Virus record (IMG/VR): IMGVR_UViG_3300045131_001736 | Location: 1 to 64,000 of that record | Strand: one strand, 5' to 3' | Source: a virus | DNA: 64,000 bases | Shown: positions 10,201 through 20,100 of the stretch, piece after piece | Layout: every line of letters begins with the position of its first letter | Position numbering within the stretch: the first letter of the stretch is position 1 | The notes under the pieces: generated by a model | What the model was told of the DNA's origin: nothing | Databases searched by the model: none | What the model saw: the letters and a program-made list of their open reading frames with translations, nothing else | Translations under genes and position numbers: made by a program

Positions 10201-13200
10201 TGTAAAAGTGAAGTTTCAAATGATAAGTTAGCTATATTGATGTTAGTCAATCCACTACCATCTCCAACAAATGATGAACCAGAAGATAAAATAACACTTC
10301 CACCAGTTACAAATAATCCACCACTTACACTAAGTGAACCAGATATAGATGTTTTTGTACCAACCTCAAATCCTTTATCAGGTGAAATTACCGCCTGAGT
10401 TGAACCAGATATAATTCTATCTAATTGAAGGTCTTGTAATGCGTTTGCAGGAATGTTAAATAATCCACTACCATCTCCATCAAATCGAGATGCTGTTATT
10501 GGAACGTTTACATCTAATTTTAATGGGTCAATAATTGCTATACCAGAGCCAGAGTTAATTTTTACTAATTGTAAATCTTCAAGTGCTTCTAATGGAATAT
10601 TGAATAACCCACTACCATCACCACTAAATAAAGATGCCGATATTGAACCACTAATATCAACTGAACCCGTAAACTCAGAACCACTTCGTGCGGATTCTAC
10701 TTTAAATCCAAAATTAGGTGAAACTGAAGCCGTTACTGAACCAGATGAAATTCTTGGAGATGCTGCAGCGGTTACGTTTGTGATAAAAGTACCATCACCA
10801 AATATAAATTTGTTTACATATATTGATTCAGATACATAAACTGAACCACTAAATTCGGATTTAATTGCTCTTAATGTAGTACCATCTAAAACTCTAAAGT
10901 GGCCATCAGTAGATACCGAAGCAGTAACGGAACCAGTGTAAATTCTAGAAGTATCAATTGCCAAATTAGCAATATCAATATTTGTCAATCCACTACCATC
11001 TCCAGTATAAATACCATCAATAGTTATTGAACCAGATACATCAATTGAACCAGTAAATTTAGAACCACTATCCAAAGATTCAACTTTGAATCCTTCAGTT
11101 GGTGTTACGGATGCCGTAACTGAACCACTCACTAAACGATATACATCAAATGATAAGTTAGCAAGTGAAATATTAGTTAATCCACCACCATCTCCAAAGA
11201 ATGAACCAGAGAATGAACCAGATAATTCATTTGCTTTTACAATACTTGAACTTATAGTTTGGGTTACATATAAACTTCCACTTACATCAACTGAACCAGT
11301 AAATTCAGAACCACTTTCAGCTGATACTACTACAAATCCAAAATCAGGTGTTACTGATGCGGTTACACTACCACTTTTAATTTCAGTTGAAATAAGTGCT
11401 TCAATTGCTTCAGTAGAAAGTGCGGTTAGTGGGATATTAAATAAGTTTTCACCACTACCACTAAATGATGAACCACTAACAACCTCAATATTACCACTTA
11501 CAAAAAGTGAACCACTAAATGTAGAACCACTTTCGATTGAAGTTACAACAAATCCGTTATCAGGTGTTACTGATGCGGTAACTGAACCACTTGCGATTAA
11601 GTTTGATAAAAGTGCATCAGGCGTTAATGCTGCTCTTGGTATATCGAACAATCTAGCACCACTACCACTAAACGATGAACCACTACTTAATTCTACTCCA
11701 CCACTTACAAATAATGAACCTGTAAATTGTGAACCACTATCAATTGATTCTACTTTAAATCCAAACTCATTCGAAACTGATGCCGTTACACTACCACTAG
11801 CCAATATTCCACTTTGGATTGCCAATAGTGAATTAATTGCATCTTGTGCATCAGGTGAAAATGCTGATATTGGGATATTGAATAAATCAGCTCCACTACC
11901 ACTAAATGTTGAACCACTATTTATAGAAACACCACCACTTACAAAAAGTGAACCACTAAATGTAGAACCACTTTCGATTGAAGTTACAACAAATCCGTTA
12001 TTAGGGTTAACCGATGCCGTTACACTTCCACTAGCAATTAATGTTGCTGCTTCAGTAAGTGCTGATTGTGGGATATTAAATAATCCACTACCATCACCAG
12101 TGATTACACCATCAACAGTCAAAGAACCAGTTATTTTAACCGAACCAGTCATTTGTTGTATATCTGTCAATGAATCACCAAATATATTTGAACCAGAAGA
12201 ATAAATTACTTCCGAATTTATAAACGTTACATTTATTTCTGTTGCGTTGATTGCCCCAGCTACATTTAAATCACCATCAATAGATGCGGATGTATTAACA
12301 ACTAATCCTAAATTTGGTGAAATAGATGCAGTAGCAGAACCACTAGCAATTCTATTTGAATCTCCAGTTAAATTAGAAAAAGGAATATCGAATAAATTTC
12401 TACCACTACCACTAAATGAACCAGTTACTAATTCTATATTACCAAAGAATTTTGAACCACTTTCAATTGATGTTACAACAAATCCAGTATTTGGTGCTAC
12501 TGATGCGGTAACTGAACCAGATGTAATAGTTGTACTAATAAGTGCATCAGGTGTTAGTGCTGTTCTTGGTATGTTAAATAATTTTGCACCACTACCAGAG
12601 AAAGAACCAGTTACCAATTGAACATCACCAAAGAAAGTTGAACCACTTACAACTGATGTTACAATAAATCCATTTTGAGGGTGAGTTGATGCGGTAACCG
12701 AACCACTAAATATTTTAGAAGTATCTAAATCAGAAATTGCTGATTTTGGTATATCAAATAATCTTGCACCACTACCAGAGAAAGAACCAGTTGCTAATTG
12801 AATATCACCAAAGAAAGTTGAACCACTTTGATATGATATAACAACAAACCCAGTATTTGGTGCTACCGATGCAGTTACACTTCCACTTACAATGAATGAT
12901 GAAAGTAACGCATCTTCAGTTAATGCTGAACGGGGGATATTTGTTAACCCCTCACCACTACCACTAAAGTATCCACTACCAGATAGAATTTTTACTTGCC
13001 CTAATACTTTAACAGAACCAGTAAATTGTGAACCACTATCCAATGATTCTACTTTGAATCCAAAATTAGGAGATACTGATGCAGTAACAGACCCACTTTG
13101 GATACGAGTTGATGCAATTACCTCTTCAGCAAATGCAGATAAAGGAATATTAGTTAATCCAGCTCCACTACCACTAAAGAATGAACCAATATTAGCTTGT

Positions 13201-16200
13201 ATGTTTCCATTTGCTATGATATCATCATTAGATACAATACCATTATTTGCTATTATATTACCATAGAAAGTTGAACCACTTTTGAAAGAATCAACTACAA
13301 AACCATTCTCATTTGAAACAGATGCAGTTATTTCACCATCTTGGATAATAGATATTTGAATATTAGTAATTTGAGAACCATCTCCTGCAAAATTACCTCT
13401 AAATTCAGATGCAGTTACAAATGTATTAACTCTAACAGAACCAGTAAATTGTGAACCATATGCCTGAGATGTAACTATAAATCCATTAGAATCATCAACT
13501 GAGGCAGTTACATTACCATCGGTAATTACAGGTATAGTTATATTTGTTAATCCACTACCATCACCTCTAAATAAAGATGCTGATACCGAACCAGATACAT
13601 CTATTGAACCAGTAAATTCCGAACCACTTTGAGCCGAATTTACTACAAATCCAATATTAGGAGATACCGATGCCGTTACTGAACCTGATTTTATTTCAGT
13701 TGAAATAAGTGCATCTTCAGTTAATGCCGAACGAGGTATGTTTAATAACCCCTGCCCACTACCACTAAAGAATGAACCAGTTAATGCTTGAATAATACCA
13801 CCACCACTTACAAATAATGAACCACTTACATTTACAGACCCAGTAACATAAACTGAACCTTTAAATGTAGAACCACTTAATGGTGATGTTACTACAAATC
13901 CATTTATATTATCAACAGATGCAGTTACTTGCCCATCTGCTATGAAATTTCTATTAATTACCTCTTCAGATAATGCTGATAATGGAATATTAAATAATCC
14001 CTCACCACTACCAGAGTAAAATGAACCAGATTTAAGAGTTACACTACCACTTACATCAATTGAACCAGTAAATTCAGAACCAAATTGTGCAGATTCTACT
14101 TTAAATCCAAAATTACTTCCAACAGAAGCCGTTACTGAACCGGTTGCTATCCTAGTAGCTTGAGCTACTTGTTCAGCTAATGCAGATAATGGAATATTAA
14201 ATAAACCAGCACCACTACCACTAAACATTGATGCAGTTACAGTTCCCCTTACATTAAGGTTATCTCTAAGTCTAACCGAACCTGTAAATTCCGAACCACT
14301 TGCAACTGAAATTACTTGAAATCCATTTTGTGGAGTTACCGATGCGGTAACTGAACCACTTGCTATTATATTTGATAATTGTGCATCCGGTGTTAATGCT
14401 GCTCTTGGTATATTGAATAAACCAGCACCACTACCAGTAAACATCGATGCGGTTACATTACCAGCTACTATAAGATTATCTCTAAATCTAACTGAACCAC
14501 TAAATTGTGAACCACTTTGGATTGAAGTTACTACAAATCCAGCTTTAGGGTCAACGGATGCCGTTACACTTCCACTTGTTATTAAATTTGATAATAATGC
14601 ATCCGGTGTTAATGCTGCCCTAGGAATATCAAATAAACCAGCACCACTACCACTAAACATTGATGCGGATACGTTTCCACTAACATCAACTGAACCTGTA
14701 AACTCAGAACCACTTTGTTGTGATTCAACTCTGAATCCAAAGTTTGGAGAAACAGACGCTGTTACTGAACCCGATGATATAAATGTACTCAATAATGCAT
14801 CAGGTGTTAATGCTGCTCTCGGAATATTAAATAAACCAGCACCACTACCACTAAAAATTGAACCACTATTTATAGAAATACCACCACTTACAAATAATGA
14901 ACCTGTAAATTGTGAACCGCTTTCGATTGAAGTTACAACAAATCCAGACTTAGGGTCAACCGATGCGGTTACACTTCCACTACTAATTAATGGTGATACA
15001 AGTGCATCAGGCGTTAAAGCTGCTCTCGGAATATTAAATAAACCAGCACCACTACCACTAAACATTGATGCAGTTACATTACCATCTACATATACCGATG
15101 AGCTAAACTCTGCTCTATTGGTACCCTCTAATCTAAATCCATAATTTGGATTAACCGATGCCGTTACACTTCCACTACCAATTAATGGAGAAACCAATGC
15201 ATCCGGTGTTAATGCTGCCCTTGGAATATCGAATAAACCAGCACCACTACCAGTAAACATCGATGCGGTTACATTACCAGCTACAAATAGTGAAGAACTA
15301 AATTCTGCTCTATTGGTACCTTCTAATCGAAACCCATAATTTGGATTAACCGATGCGGTGACCGAACCTGATGTAATAAATGCCGACAGAAGAGCGTCAG
15401 GCGTTAAAGCTGCCCTCGGAATATCAAATAAGTTAGCACCACTACCACTAAATGATGAACCACTAACAATTTCTATGTTTCCACTCACAAAAAGTGAAGA
15501 ACTGAACTCTGCTCTTGTAGTTCCTTCTAATCTAAACCCATAAGATTCATTAACGGATGCCGTAACAGCCCCATCAACGATTCTTGGTGATTCTGCTGCC
15601 GCAGGAAGGTTAAATAACTTACTACCATCACCCTCAAAGAAGGATGCTGAAGCTGTATTTGATATGTAAACGTTATTACTGAATCTACCCTCACCATTTA
15701 CATCAAATGAACCTGTAACTGATACAGAACCAGTGAATTCTTGTAAATCTACTAATGAATTTCCAAATCGGTTTGACCCAGATGAAAAAATAATTGAAGA
15801 TGATATGATTTGAACCAATATTTCTCTTGCAACTATCCTATTATTAACATATAAGTCACCAGTAACCCTAACATCACCATTTATATCCATATCACCATCA
15901 AAAGATGATGATACATTTACTAAAAATCCGGTTTGTGGTGAAATTGATGCCGATGCTGAACCAGAAATTAATCTAGAAGCATCTTTTACTAAGGGTAAAT
16001 TGGTTAATCGTGAACCATCTCCTTGAAATGAACCACTAAATGAACCACTATACTCAGGAAATTGTAATTTTGTTACAAATAAACGATTACCAAACTCATC
16101 AGATGCTAATAAAGCAACTGAACCGCTCGATAAACTACCACTAATAGGTACCCCTAAATTAGGTTCTGCTTCATTCAGTTGAAGAAACTCATATCTATCT

Positions 16201-16256
16201 TCAGAAACATTCTGAGGAAGCGTTACTTTTACCTTACCACTTAATAATTGACTCAT
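4272..16256 (-). CDS. Giant tail fibre / adhesin, 3994 residues
   Basis: The largest gene in the window. In order: a short N-terminal region; about 28 modules of 55-75 residues with the core SGSVTASVxPxxGFxV, then SGSxFTGS strands and GSGAGLFNIPRAALTPDA turns (to residue ~2030); a typical fibre domain with VTVVHNFDVDYPIVQV and VYEAGTNGMIIPQ (~2100); a first Gly-x-y tract; a cupredoxin-like domain (~2643-2756) with HPF and YQCAVHSSM; a second Gly-x-y tract of over 1000 residues; and a C-terminal domain with TWPASVDWAGG and FYTYDGGTTYYGFLS, common at fibre ends. It is presumably a trimer extending from the baseplate or whiskers. The Ser/Thr content makes it the obvious candidate substrate of the phage-encoded glycosyltransferases; that link is inference. 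Confidence 0.85.
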   Translation of the reverse strand: MSQLLSGKVKVTLPQNVSEDRYEFLQLNEAEPNLGVPISGSLSSGSVALLASDEFGNRLFVTKLQFPEYSGSFSGSFQGDGSRLTNLPLVKDASRLISGSASASISPQTGFLVNVSSSFDGDMDINGDVRVTGDLYVNNRIVAREILVQIISSSIIFSSGSNRFGNSLVDLQEFTGSVSVTGSFDVNGEGRFSNNVYISNTASASFFEGDGSKLFNLPAAAESPRIVDGAVTASVNESYGFRLEGTTRAEFSSSLFVSGNIEIVSGSSFSGSGANLFDIPRAALTPDALLSAFITSGSVTASVNPNYGFRLEGTNRAEFSSSLFVAGNVTASMFTGSGAGLFDIPRAALTPDALVSPLIGSGSVTASVNPNYGFRLEGTNRAEFSSSVYVDGNVTASMFSGSGAGLFNIPRAALTPDALVSPLISSGSVTASVDPKSGFVVTSIESGSQFTGSLFVSGGISINSGSIFSGSGAGLFNIPRAALTPDALLSTFISSGSVTASVSPNFGFRVESQQSGSEFTGSVDVSGNVSASMFSGSGAGLFDIPRAALTPDALLSNLITSGSVTASVDPKAGFVVTSIQSGSQFSGSVRFRDNLIVAGNVTASMFTGSGAGLFNIPRAALTPDAQLSNIIASGSVTASVTPQNGFQVISVASGSEFTGSVRLRDNLNVRGTVTASMFSGSGAGLFNIPLSALAEQVAQATRIATGSVTASVGSNFGFKVESAQFGSEFTGSIDVSGSVTLKSGSFYSGSGEGLFNIPLSALSEEVINRNFIADGQVTASVDNINGFVVTSPLSGSTFKGSVYVTGSVNVSGSLFVSGGGIIQALTGSFFSGSGQGLLNIPRSALTEDALISTEIKSGSVTASVSPNIGFVVNSAQSGSEFTGSIDVSGSVSASLFRGDGSGLTNITIPVITDGNVTASVDDSNGFIVTSQAYGSQFTGSVRVNTFVTASEFRGNFAGDGSQITNIQISIIQDGEITASVSNENGFVVDSFKSGSTFYGNIIANNGIVSNDDIIANGNIQANIGSFFSGSGAGLTNIPLSAFAEEVIASTRIQSGSVTASVSPNFGFKVESLDSGSQFTGSVKVLGQVKILSGSGYFSGSGEGLTNIPRSALTEDALLSSFIVSGSVTASVAPNTGFVVISYQSGSTFFGDIQLATGSFSGSGARLFDIPKSAISDLDTSKIFSGSVTASTHPQNGFIVTSVVSGSTFFGDVQLVTGSFSGSGAKLFNIPRTALTPDALISTTITSGSVTASVAPNTGFVVTSIESGSKFFGNIELVTGSFSGSGRNLFDIPFSNLTGDSNRIASGSATASISPNLGLVVNTSASIDGDLNVAGAINATEINVTFINSEVIYSSGSNIFGDSLTDIQQMTGSVKITGSLTVDGVITGDGSGLFNIPQSALTEAATLIASGSVTASVNPNNGFVVTSIESGSTFSGSLFVSGGVSINSGSTFSGSGADLFNIPISAFSPDAQDAINSLLAIQSGILASGSVTASVSNEFGFKVESIDSGSQFTGSLFVSGGVELSSGSSFSGSGARLFDIPRAALTPDALLSNLIASGSVTASVTPDNGFVVTSIESGSTFSGSLFVSGNIEVVSGSSFSGSGENLFNIPLTALSTEAIEALISTEIKSGSVTASVTPDFGFVVVSAESGSEFTGSVDVSGSLYVTQTISSSIVKANELSGSFSGSFFGDGGGLTNISLANLSFDVYRLVSGSVTASVTPTEGFKVESLDSGSKFTGSIDVSGSITIDGIYTGDGSGLTNIDIANLAIDTSRIYTGSVTASVSTDGHFRVLDGTTLRAIKSEFSGSVYVSESIYVNKFIFGDGTFITNVTAAASPRISSGSVTASVSPNFGFKVESARSGSEFTGSVDISGSISASLFSGDGSGLFNIPLEALEDLQLVKINSGSGIAIIDPLKLDVNVPITASRFDGDGSGLFNIPANALQDLQLDRIISGSTQAVISPDKGFEVGTKTSISGSLSVSGGLFVTGGSVILSSGSSFVGDGSGLTNINIANLSFETSLLQSGSFTTVLSPNFGLVVNASASVSGNLSVEKNIYAPVIYGGQITGSFYGGYYGEGDAEDRDILIYDAARSKYVPVPESTPTTAEPFTNVTEVTVVHNFDVDYPIVQVYEAGTNGMIIPQAIIPLDSDRVRVVFSGLTSGVVVVGSGGSKISGAISGNNVIGIVPSASRAISAETADTALNVAGIDSASLALLNDLQNFVRNEQTSSMTVLSSSFALTASYALNAGEAGSGGTDLFIYYTSSLVQTETGKINFTGSGVSVIDSGSDGILVTILGGGGTGDGDLLSSQTASMYVFSSSFASIAEYALNAVGGGSGTGFPFEGYAALTGSLNVSGSLIVTGSTFIQNLPLGSTNLVVTYNPTTGRLEQQSIDAAVGTSGVDGTSGTGGTSGTGGTSGTSGTSGTSGSSGTSGTSGTSGTSGTSGTSGTNGTSGSSGTSGTSGTSGTSGTSATSGTSGTSGTSGSSGSSGSSGTSGTSGTSGTSGTSATSGSSGTSGSSGSSGSSGTSGSSGSSGTSGSSGSSGSSGSSGTSGSSGSSGSSGSSGSSGTSGSSGSSGSSGTSGTSGSSGSSGSSGTSGSSGTSGSSGSSGTSGSSGSSGTSGTSGSSGTTGTSGSSGTSGTSGSSGTSGREGGRLFEVINDGFNYAFDGYDDATFPTLTLVRGELFYFDVSGVSASHPFALRLSSGNTSVVDGTINNDPLNGLAGTTDLIAYRVPEDAPNNIVYQCAVHSSMIGIIEIVDKNGTSGTSGTSGSSGTSGTSGTSGSSGTSGTSGSSGTSGSSGTSGTSGTSGSSGTSGSSGSSGSSGSSGSSGTSGSSGSSGSSGTSGSSGSSGSSGSSGTSGTSGSSGSSGTSGTSGESGSSGTSGSSGTSGVDGTSGSSGTSGLDGTSGTSGTSGTSGTSGTSGTSGTSGTSGTSGTSGENGSSGTSGSSGTSGTSGTSGTSGTSATSGTSGTNGTSGSSGTSGSSGSTGTDGTSGSSGSSGTSGTSGSNGTSGSSGTSGTSGSTGTDGTSGSSGTSGTSGSNGTSGSSGTSGSSGSTGSSGTSGTSGSSGTSGTSGSNGTSGSSGTSGSSGSTGTDGTSGSSGSSGTSGVDGTSGSSGTSGSTGTDGTSGSYGTSGTSGLSGSNGTSGTSGLNGTSGSSGTSGSSGSSGTNGTSGSSGISGTSGTSGSSGSSGTSGSSGTSGTSGTAGTSGLDGTLFGSSGTSGSSGSTGTSGSSGTSGTSGVDGTFFGSSGSSGTSGTSGSSGTSGLSGSSGTSGTSGTSGQDGTFFGSSGTSGTSGVGTNGTSGSSGTSGTSGTSGQDGTFFGSNGTAGTSGTSGSSGTSGSSGTAGTSGTSGQDGTLFGSSGTSGTSGQSGSSGTSGLGTNGTSGTSGQDGTLFGSSGTSGTSGQSGSSGTSGLGTNGTSGTSGQDGTLFGSSGTSGTSGESGSSGTSGIGTNGTSGTSGQDGTLFGSSGTSGTSGESGSSGTSGLGTNGTSGTSGQDGTLFGSSGTSGTSGESGSSGTSGLGTNGTSGTSGQDGTLFGSSGTSGTSGESGSSGTSGVGTNGTSGTSGQDGTLFGSSGTSGTSGESGSSGTSGVGTNGTSGTSGQDGTLFGSSGTSGTSGESGSSGTSGITGTAGTSGTSGQDGTLFGSSGTSGTSGIGTDGTSGITGTAGTSGTSGQDGTLFGSSGSSGTSGVSGSNGTSGIGTNGSSGTSGQDGTLFGSSGTSGTSGLGTNGTSGLGTNGTSGTSGQDGTLFGSSGTSGTSGSSGLGTNGSSGTAGTSGLDGTLFGSSGSSGTSGMAGSSGSSGLSGTSGITGDGGSSGTSGSSGISATITGTTNNGVLTLNGSSPNITAESGLTYDGTLLDVTGNATISGNITGNNVTANTSVYTPNFRELFSNLGTGGSVTINLTTANNFRYTANANVTYTFSNPPSSPQGFGFTLVYVNGGNFTTTWPASVDWAGGIAPALTANGTDILVFYTYDGGTTYYGFLSAANLS
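4780..7988 (-). repeat. Long Gly-x-y tract (GTS/GSS), about 1070 residues
   Basis: An almost unbroken run of triplets with Gly in the first position and Ser/Thr in the other two, interrupted by QDG, VDG, LDG, TDG and GTNG variants. Proline is absent, unlike ordinary collagen. Synonymous codons are mixed throughout. Confidence 0.9.
4890..6640 (-). repeat. 17 copies of a DGTLFGSS cassette, period about 108 bases
   Basis: Within the long Gly-x-y tract the block DGT(L/F)FGS recurs 17 times, visible on the plus strand as ccaaataaagttccatc and close variants. The usual unit is 36 residues and contains (Q/E)SGSSGTSG(L/I/V)GTNG. Units 5-13 are nearly identical in protein and end units are irregular, which suggests expansion by recombination in the middle. 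Confidence 0.85.
7989..8330 (-). other. Cupredoxin-like domain inside the giant fibre
   Basis: About 114 residues (roughly 2643-2756 of the 3994-residue protein) interrupt the Gly-x-y tract. The segment has the order TLVRGELFYFDVSG, SHPFALRL, VPEDAPNNIVYQC and CAVHSSMIGIIEIVD. The Cys-x2-His-x2-Met cluster with an upstream His is the ligand pattern of type 1 copper sites. Similar segments are familiar from fibres of marine T4-like phages. Copper binding is inferred. Confidence 0.65.
8331..9088 (-). repeat. First Gly-x-y tract (GTS/GSS), about 250 residues
   Basis: Same triplet pattern as the longer tract, including GTSGTSATSG variants, between the beta-rich fibre domain and the cupredoxin-like domain. 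No proline is present. Confidence 0.9.
10170..16010 (-). repeat. About 28 SVTASV fibre modules
   Basis: Tandem modules of about 55-75 residues with the core SGSVTASVxPxxGFxV, a strand pair SGSxFTGSxxVSG and the turn GSGAGLFNIPRAAL. I counted about 28 cores. Module lengths and turn sequences vary (GDGSGLTNI in some), so the array is diverged rather than recently duplicated. Confidence 0.85.
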
Positions 16257-16278
16257 TTATGTTTTTTCAACTTAATTA

Positions 16279-17139
16279 TTACTCATTTGCACTTTCAAGA
16301 AGTGATAAAACTATTTTCAAATCGGTAGAACCTGAGAATAGTAATCCAAACTCTTGCTCTAATACTAATTTACCAGCCACTACGGGTGAAAATGAATCAC
16401 TTTTTGGGATAGGATAGTTCCTTACTAACTCTACCGCCTCTTGCGTTTCTCTCACCGGGTCATAAATAGTATCCGATATAACAGTAAATAGTTGAGAAAT
16501 AATTTCTTGTGACCCAGTTTCTGCAATTAAACCATAATTGAATGATTGGGTGAAAATTGTTTGATAAATTCTATCCACATTAACCGAACCAGTGATGGAT
16601 TGGTTAATTAAAATTTGTTTTACTAATGTATCTGTATAATTAATTGCTTCGTAAGATGCCGTTACCTGTCCAGTTGGAACTAACGTTTCACCATTTTTAT
16701 TATAAAATGATAAAGCTGCTTTATTTGTTCGGATAGTACCCCCATTTTGAATATCATAAACTACCGCATTTACTGCAGTATCCACATATGCTTCATATCT
16801 AGATTGTGAAAATCCAAATGGAACTTCTGCTAAGTTATTATTGAAGTTAGTATAAGCTGCTACTTCTTTTTTCAAAAATGTTAAATTTTGTTCTAAAAGC
16901 GCTGATGCGCTATACATACTTCCGGTGTTGATAATTCCAGCAACTTGTGGTACTGGTATTTCTCTATTCGAAGCTAATTTAATTGTTACTTCTTCAGTTT
17001 GATTACCATTATTGGTAACTTGAGTCGATAGTATAATAGTAGATACACCACTCGGAGTGGTGTATACTTGGTCTTCTTCACCGGTTAGTGTCGTTACTAC
17101 CGATTTGAATGCGTTAAGTGGTACAAATACGTCTGCCAT
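16279..17139 (-). CDS. Virion protein with VYTTPS start and a diverged YGGN-type module
   Basis: The 286-residue protein begins MADVFVPLNAF and has a VYTTPS motif near residue 26 like the small virion protein at 2210-2542. Residues ~84-190 follow the same plan as the repeated module of the 2772-residue neighbour: a FLKKEVAAY helix, then YVDTAVNAVVYDIQNGG and ALSFY in the places of RDVGYIVDAVATDLLYGGN and FYY, but the module's conserved Cys is missing. It lies 10 bases after the stop of the 2772-residue gene, so the two are probably co-expressed structural partners. The role is unknown. Confidence 0.7.
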   Translation of the reverse strand: MADVFVPLNAFKSVVTTLTGEEDQVYTTPSGVSTIILSTQVTNNGNQTEEVTIKLASNREIPVPQVAGIINTGSMYSASALLEQNLTFLKKEVAAYTNFNNNLAEVPFGFSQSRYEAYVDTAVNAVVYDIQNGGTIRTNKAALSFYNKNGETLVPTGQVTASYEAINYTDTLVKQILINQSITGSVNVDRIYQTIFTQSFNYGLIAETGSQEIISQLFTVISDTIYDPVRETQEAVELVRNYPIPKSDSFSPVVAGKLVLEQEFGLLFSGSTDLKIVLSLLESANE

Positions 17140-17149
17140 AATTTTATTT

Positions 17150-20100
17150 TTATCCTTCTAATGCTAATGAGAATGGTGTTACTAATGAGAACAATGAACG
17201 AGAGAATGTTCTACCTTGCAATGTTCCGGTTGCTTGATTAATTATAAGCCCCGTACCAATTTTAAAGTCACCAAGCTCGTTACCAGATGTAAAGTAAACT
17301 CTACCTCCAGCCAATTCGGTAATTTCTTTCGTTGGGTCAGCAACTCCAGCTCCACCCTGGTTAAAAGGTAATGCCTTATAAGTTACTCCAGCTCCAGAAT
17401 AAGAAAAGTCATGTCCAGTAGTAATTATCAAAGAACCAAATTCTTCAACAGGAGCATTTCTCACTATTCTTTGGAATTGTGTTCTTAAATATCTATTAGT
17501 TTCAGCTGTTTCTTTCTTTTGTTCGTTTACAACTACTGCTGCTGAACCATATACCCCAGTATAATATGATGATGCTGCTCTAACACTTCTTAGATTTCCA
17601 CCATATAATAAATCCGTTGCTATTGCATCTACAATAAATCCAGTATCTCTATAACACTTTTCTTCATTATAAACAAAGTTAGGAAATGCTCCAGCGGTAT
17701 ATGATATTGCGATTGATTGTAATGTTTTTTTACTTCCCCTTAATAAATCAACCGATAATTTTGTTTGGAATGATGGTCTTACTAATTGTTCTTTCAAAAT
17801 TACCTTTTCAGCCATTCCCTTAGCAAAATCAATACCATCAATTGTTTGTGGTTTTTGTTTAGTTGTTGCTTCCGATGGAATATAGTAATAAAACGTTCCA
17901 GCCTTAATACTTCTTTCATTTCCACCATAAACTAAATCCGTTCTAGCTGCATCTATAATATACCCAATATCACGAGAACAACTTGCTTCATTATAATAAA
18001 ATTCACTCCAAGATGATGAAAGATATTGAATTACTTCAGTTTGGATGAATCTTTTATTTCCAATTAATAAATCAGCACCTACTAATACTGAAGCCGATGG
18101 TTGTACAAATTCTACATTTTGAATTACTTTTTGTGATAATCCACTTGCGTATATTATACCATCAACAGTTGGGTCCAATTGAGAAGTTGTTGAAGGAACT
18201 CCATTTTGAGTAGCCGCAGATGGGAATAGATAATAGAATGAACCAGCGGTTACACTTCTCTCATTTCCACCATAATAAAGGTCAGTTGCAGCTGCATCAA
18301 TTAAATAACCAACATCTCTCTTACACTTATCTTCATTATAATAAACACCACTCCAAGAAGATGATACATAAGCGATTACCTCATTTTGGATAAACTCCTT
18401 ATTATCTCTTAATAAATGCCAAGATGCAGATACTTCGTTTGAAGCAGTTACGAATTGAATATTTTGTGCTATTTTATTACTTAAACTAGCTGCGTATTTG
18501 ATTCCATCTAATGTTTGATATAGTTGTGAACCAGTTGCCGCTGATGGGTATTCAAAATAGTATTTAGCATTTACTACTGATGCTGATACTGAACCAAATA
18601 GTAAATCTTCAATTGCCCCACTTACAATTAATCCCACATCTCTACTACAACTAGCTTCATTGTATGCGAATCCACTCCAAGAAGAACTAATATATGCAAT
18701 TACCTCATTTTGGATAAATGGTATATTTGATTTTATTAATGAATATGCTTGTAAAGTTCCAGAATCTATTAACGATGCAGTATATTGAGAAATGGCTGGG
18801 AGTGAACCCGTTCCATTTGTTATAGTATTCATTACTAATCCAAATGATGAACTTAATGCGTTTAATACATTAATATTAGATGTACCTGCTCCACTTATTT
18901 GATTACTATTAGTAAATTTAATATTATTATTAGTATTTGAAGTTACAGTTGGTACTTGTAATATATTATTTTGAATTAATTTGTTTATAATTGTTTTAAC
19001 ATATGATATTGCTTCAGTAGTTTCATTTAACTGAATAGTTGTAGCTTCAGATGGATATCTATAATAGTAATCAGCTGCTACAATACTTCTTTCGTTACCA
19101 CCCCATAGTAAATCGGTTGCTATTGCATCTACAATGTAACCAACATCTCTTCTACACTTAGTTCTATTGTAAGTAAAGTATGGATATACTGAATCTATAT
19201 AATAAATTACGTTTGTTTGTATTAATCCTTTATTATCTAATATTACATCATAATTTGCAATAGTTTCAGCACTTGCGGTTACTAATAAAGTATTTCTAAC
19301 TATTTTATCAGCCAAACCAAATGCATGATTTACACCGGTGATTGTTTGGTCGGATTGAACCGAAGTAGCTTGTGATGGATATAAGTAATAAAACTCACCA
19401 GCAGTTACACTTCTTTCATTTCCACCATATAATACATCGGTTGCTACTGCATCTACAATATATCCTACATCTCTCTTACATTTAGATTCAATATATTCAA
19501 ATCCACTCCAAGAAGAACTCATAAATGAAATTACTTCGTTTTGGATTAATAATTTGTTATCTAATAATAAGTCATATGTAGTTTGTCTTTCTAATGAAGC
19601 AGTTACTAATGTTATATTATTAATTATTTTGTTAGTCAATCTTTGTGCGTATGTTACACCATCAACCGTTGGGTATAATTGAGCATCAACGCTTGGGGAT
19701 GAACTTCCACTAACAGTTGCTGCTGATGGGAATAGGTAATAGAATGTTCCAGCGGTAATACTTCTTTCATTTCCACCATAGTAGAAATCAGTTGCTACTG
19801 CATCTAAGATATATCCAACATCTCTACTACAACTTGCTTCGTTATATTGAAAATTACTCCAAGATGAAGAAATATATGAAATTACTTCATTTTGAATTAA
19901 TGGTTTGTTATCGATTATTAAATTTGTTACACCAATGGTTTGTAATGAAGCAGTTACAAAGATATTATTTTGTAATAACTGATTTACCATTCCTTTAGCG
20001 TAATTAATACCACTTAAAGTTGAATCTAATTGATTATTTTCAGATGGAACACCACCATTTGTTGCTCTTGATGGGAATAGATAATAGAATTCACCAGCTA

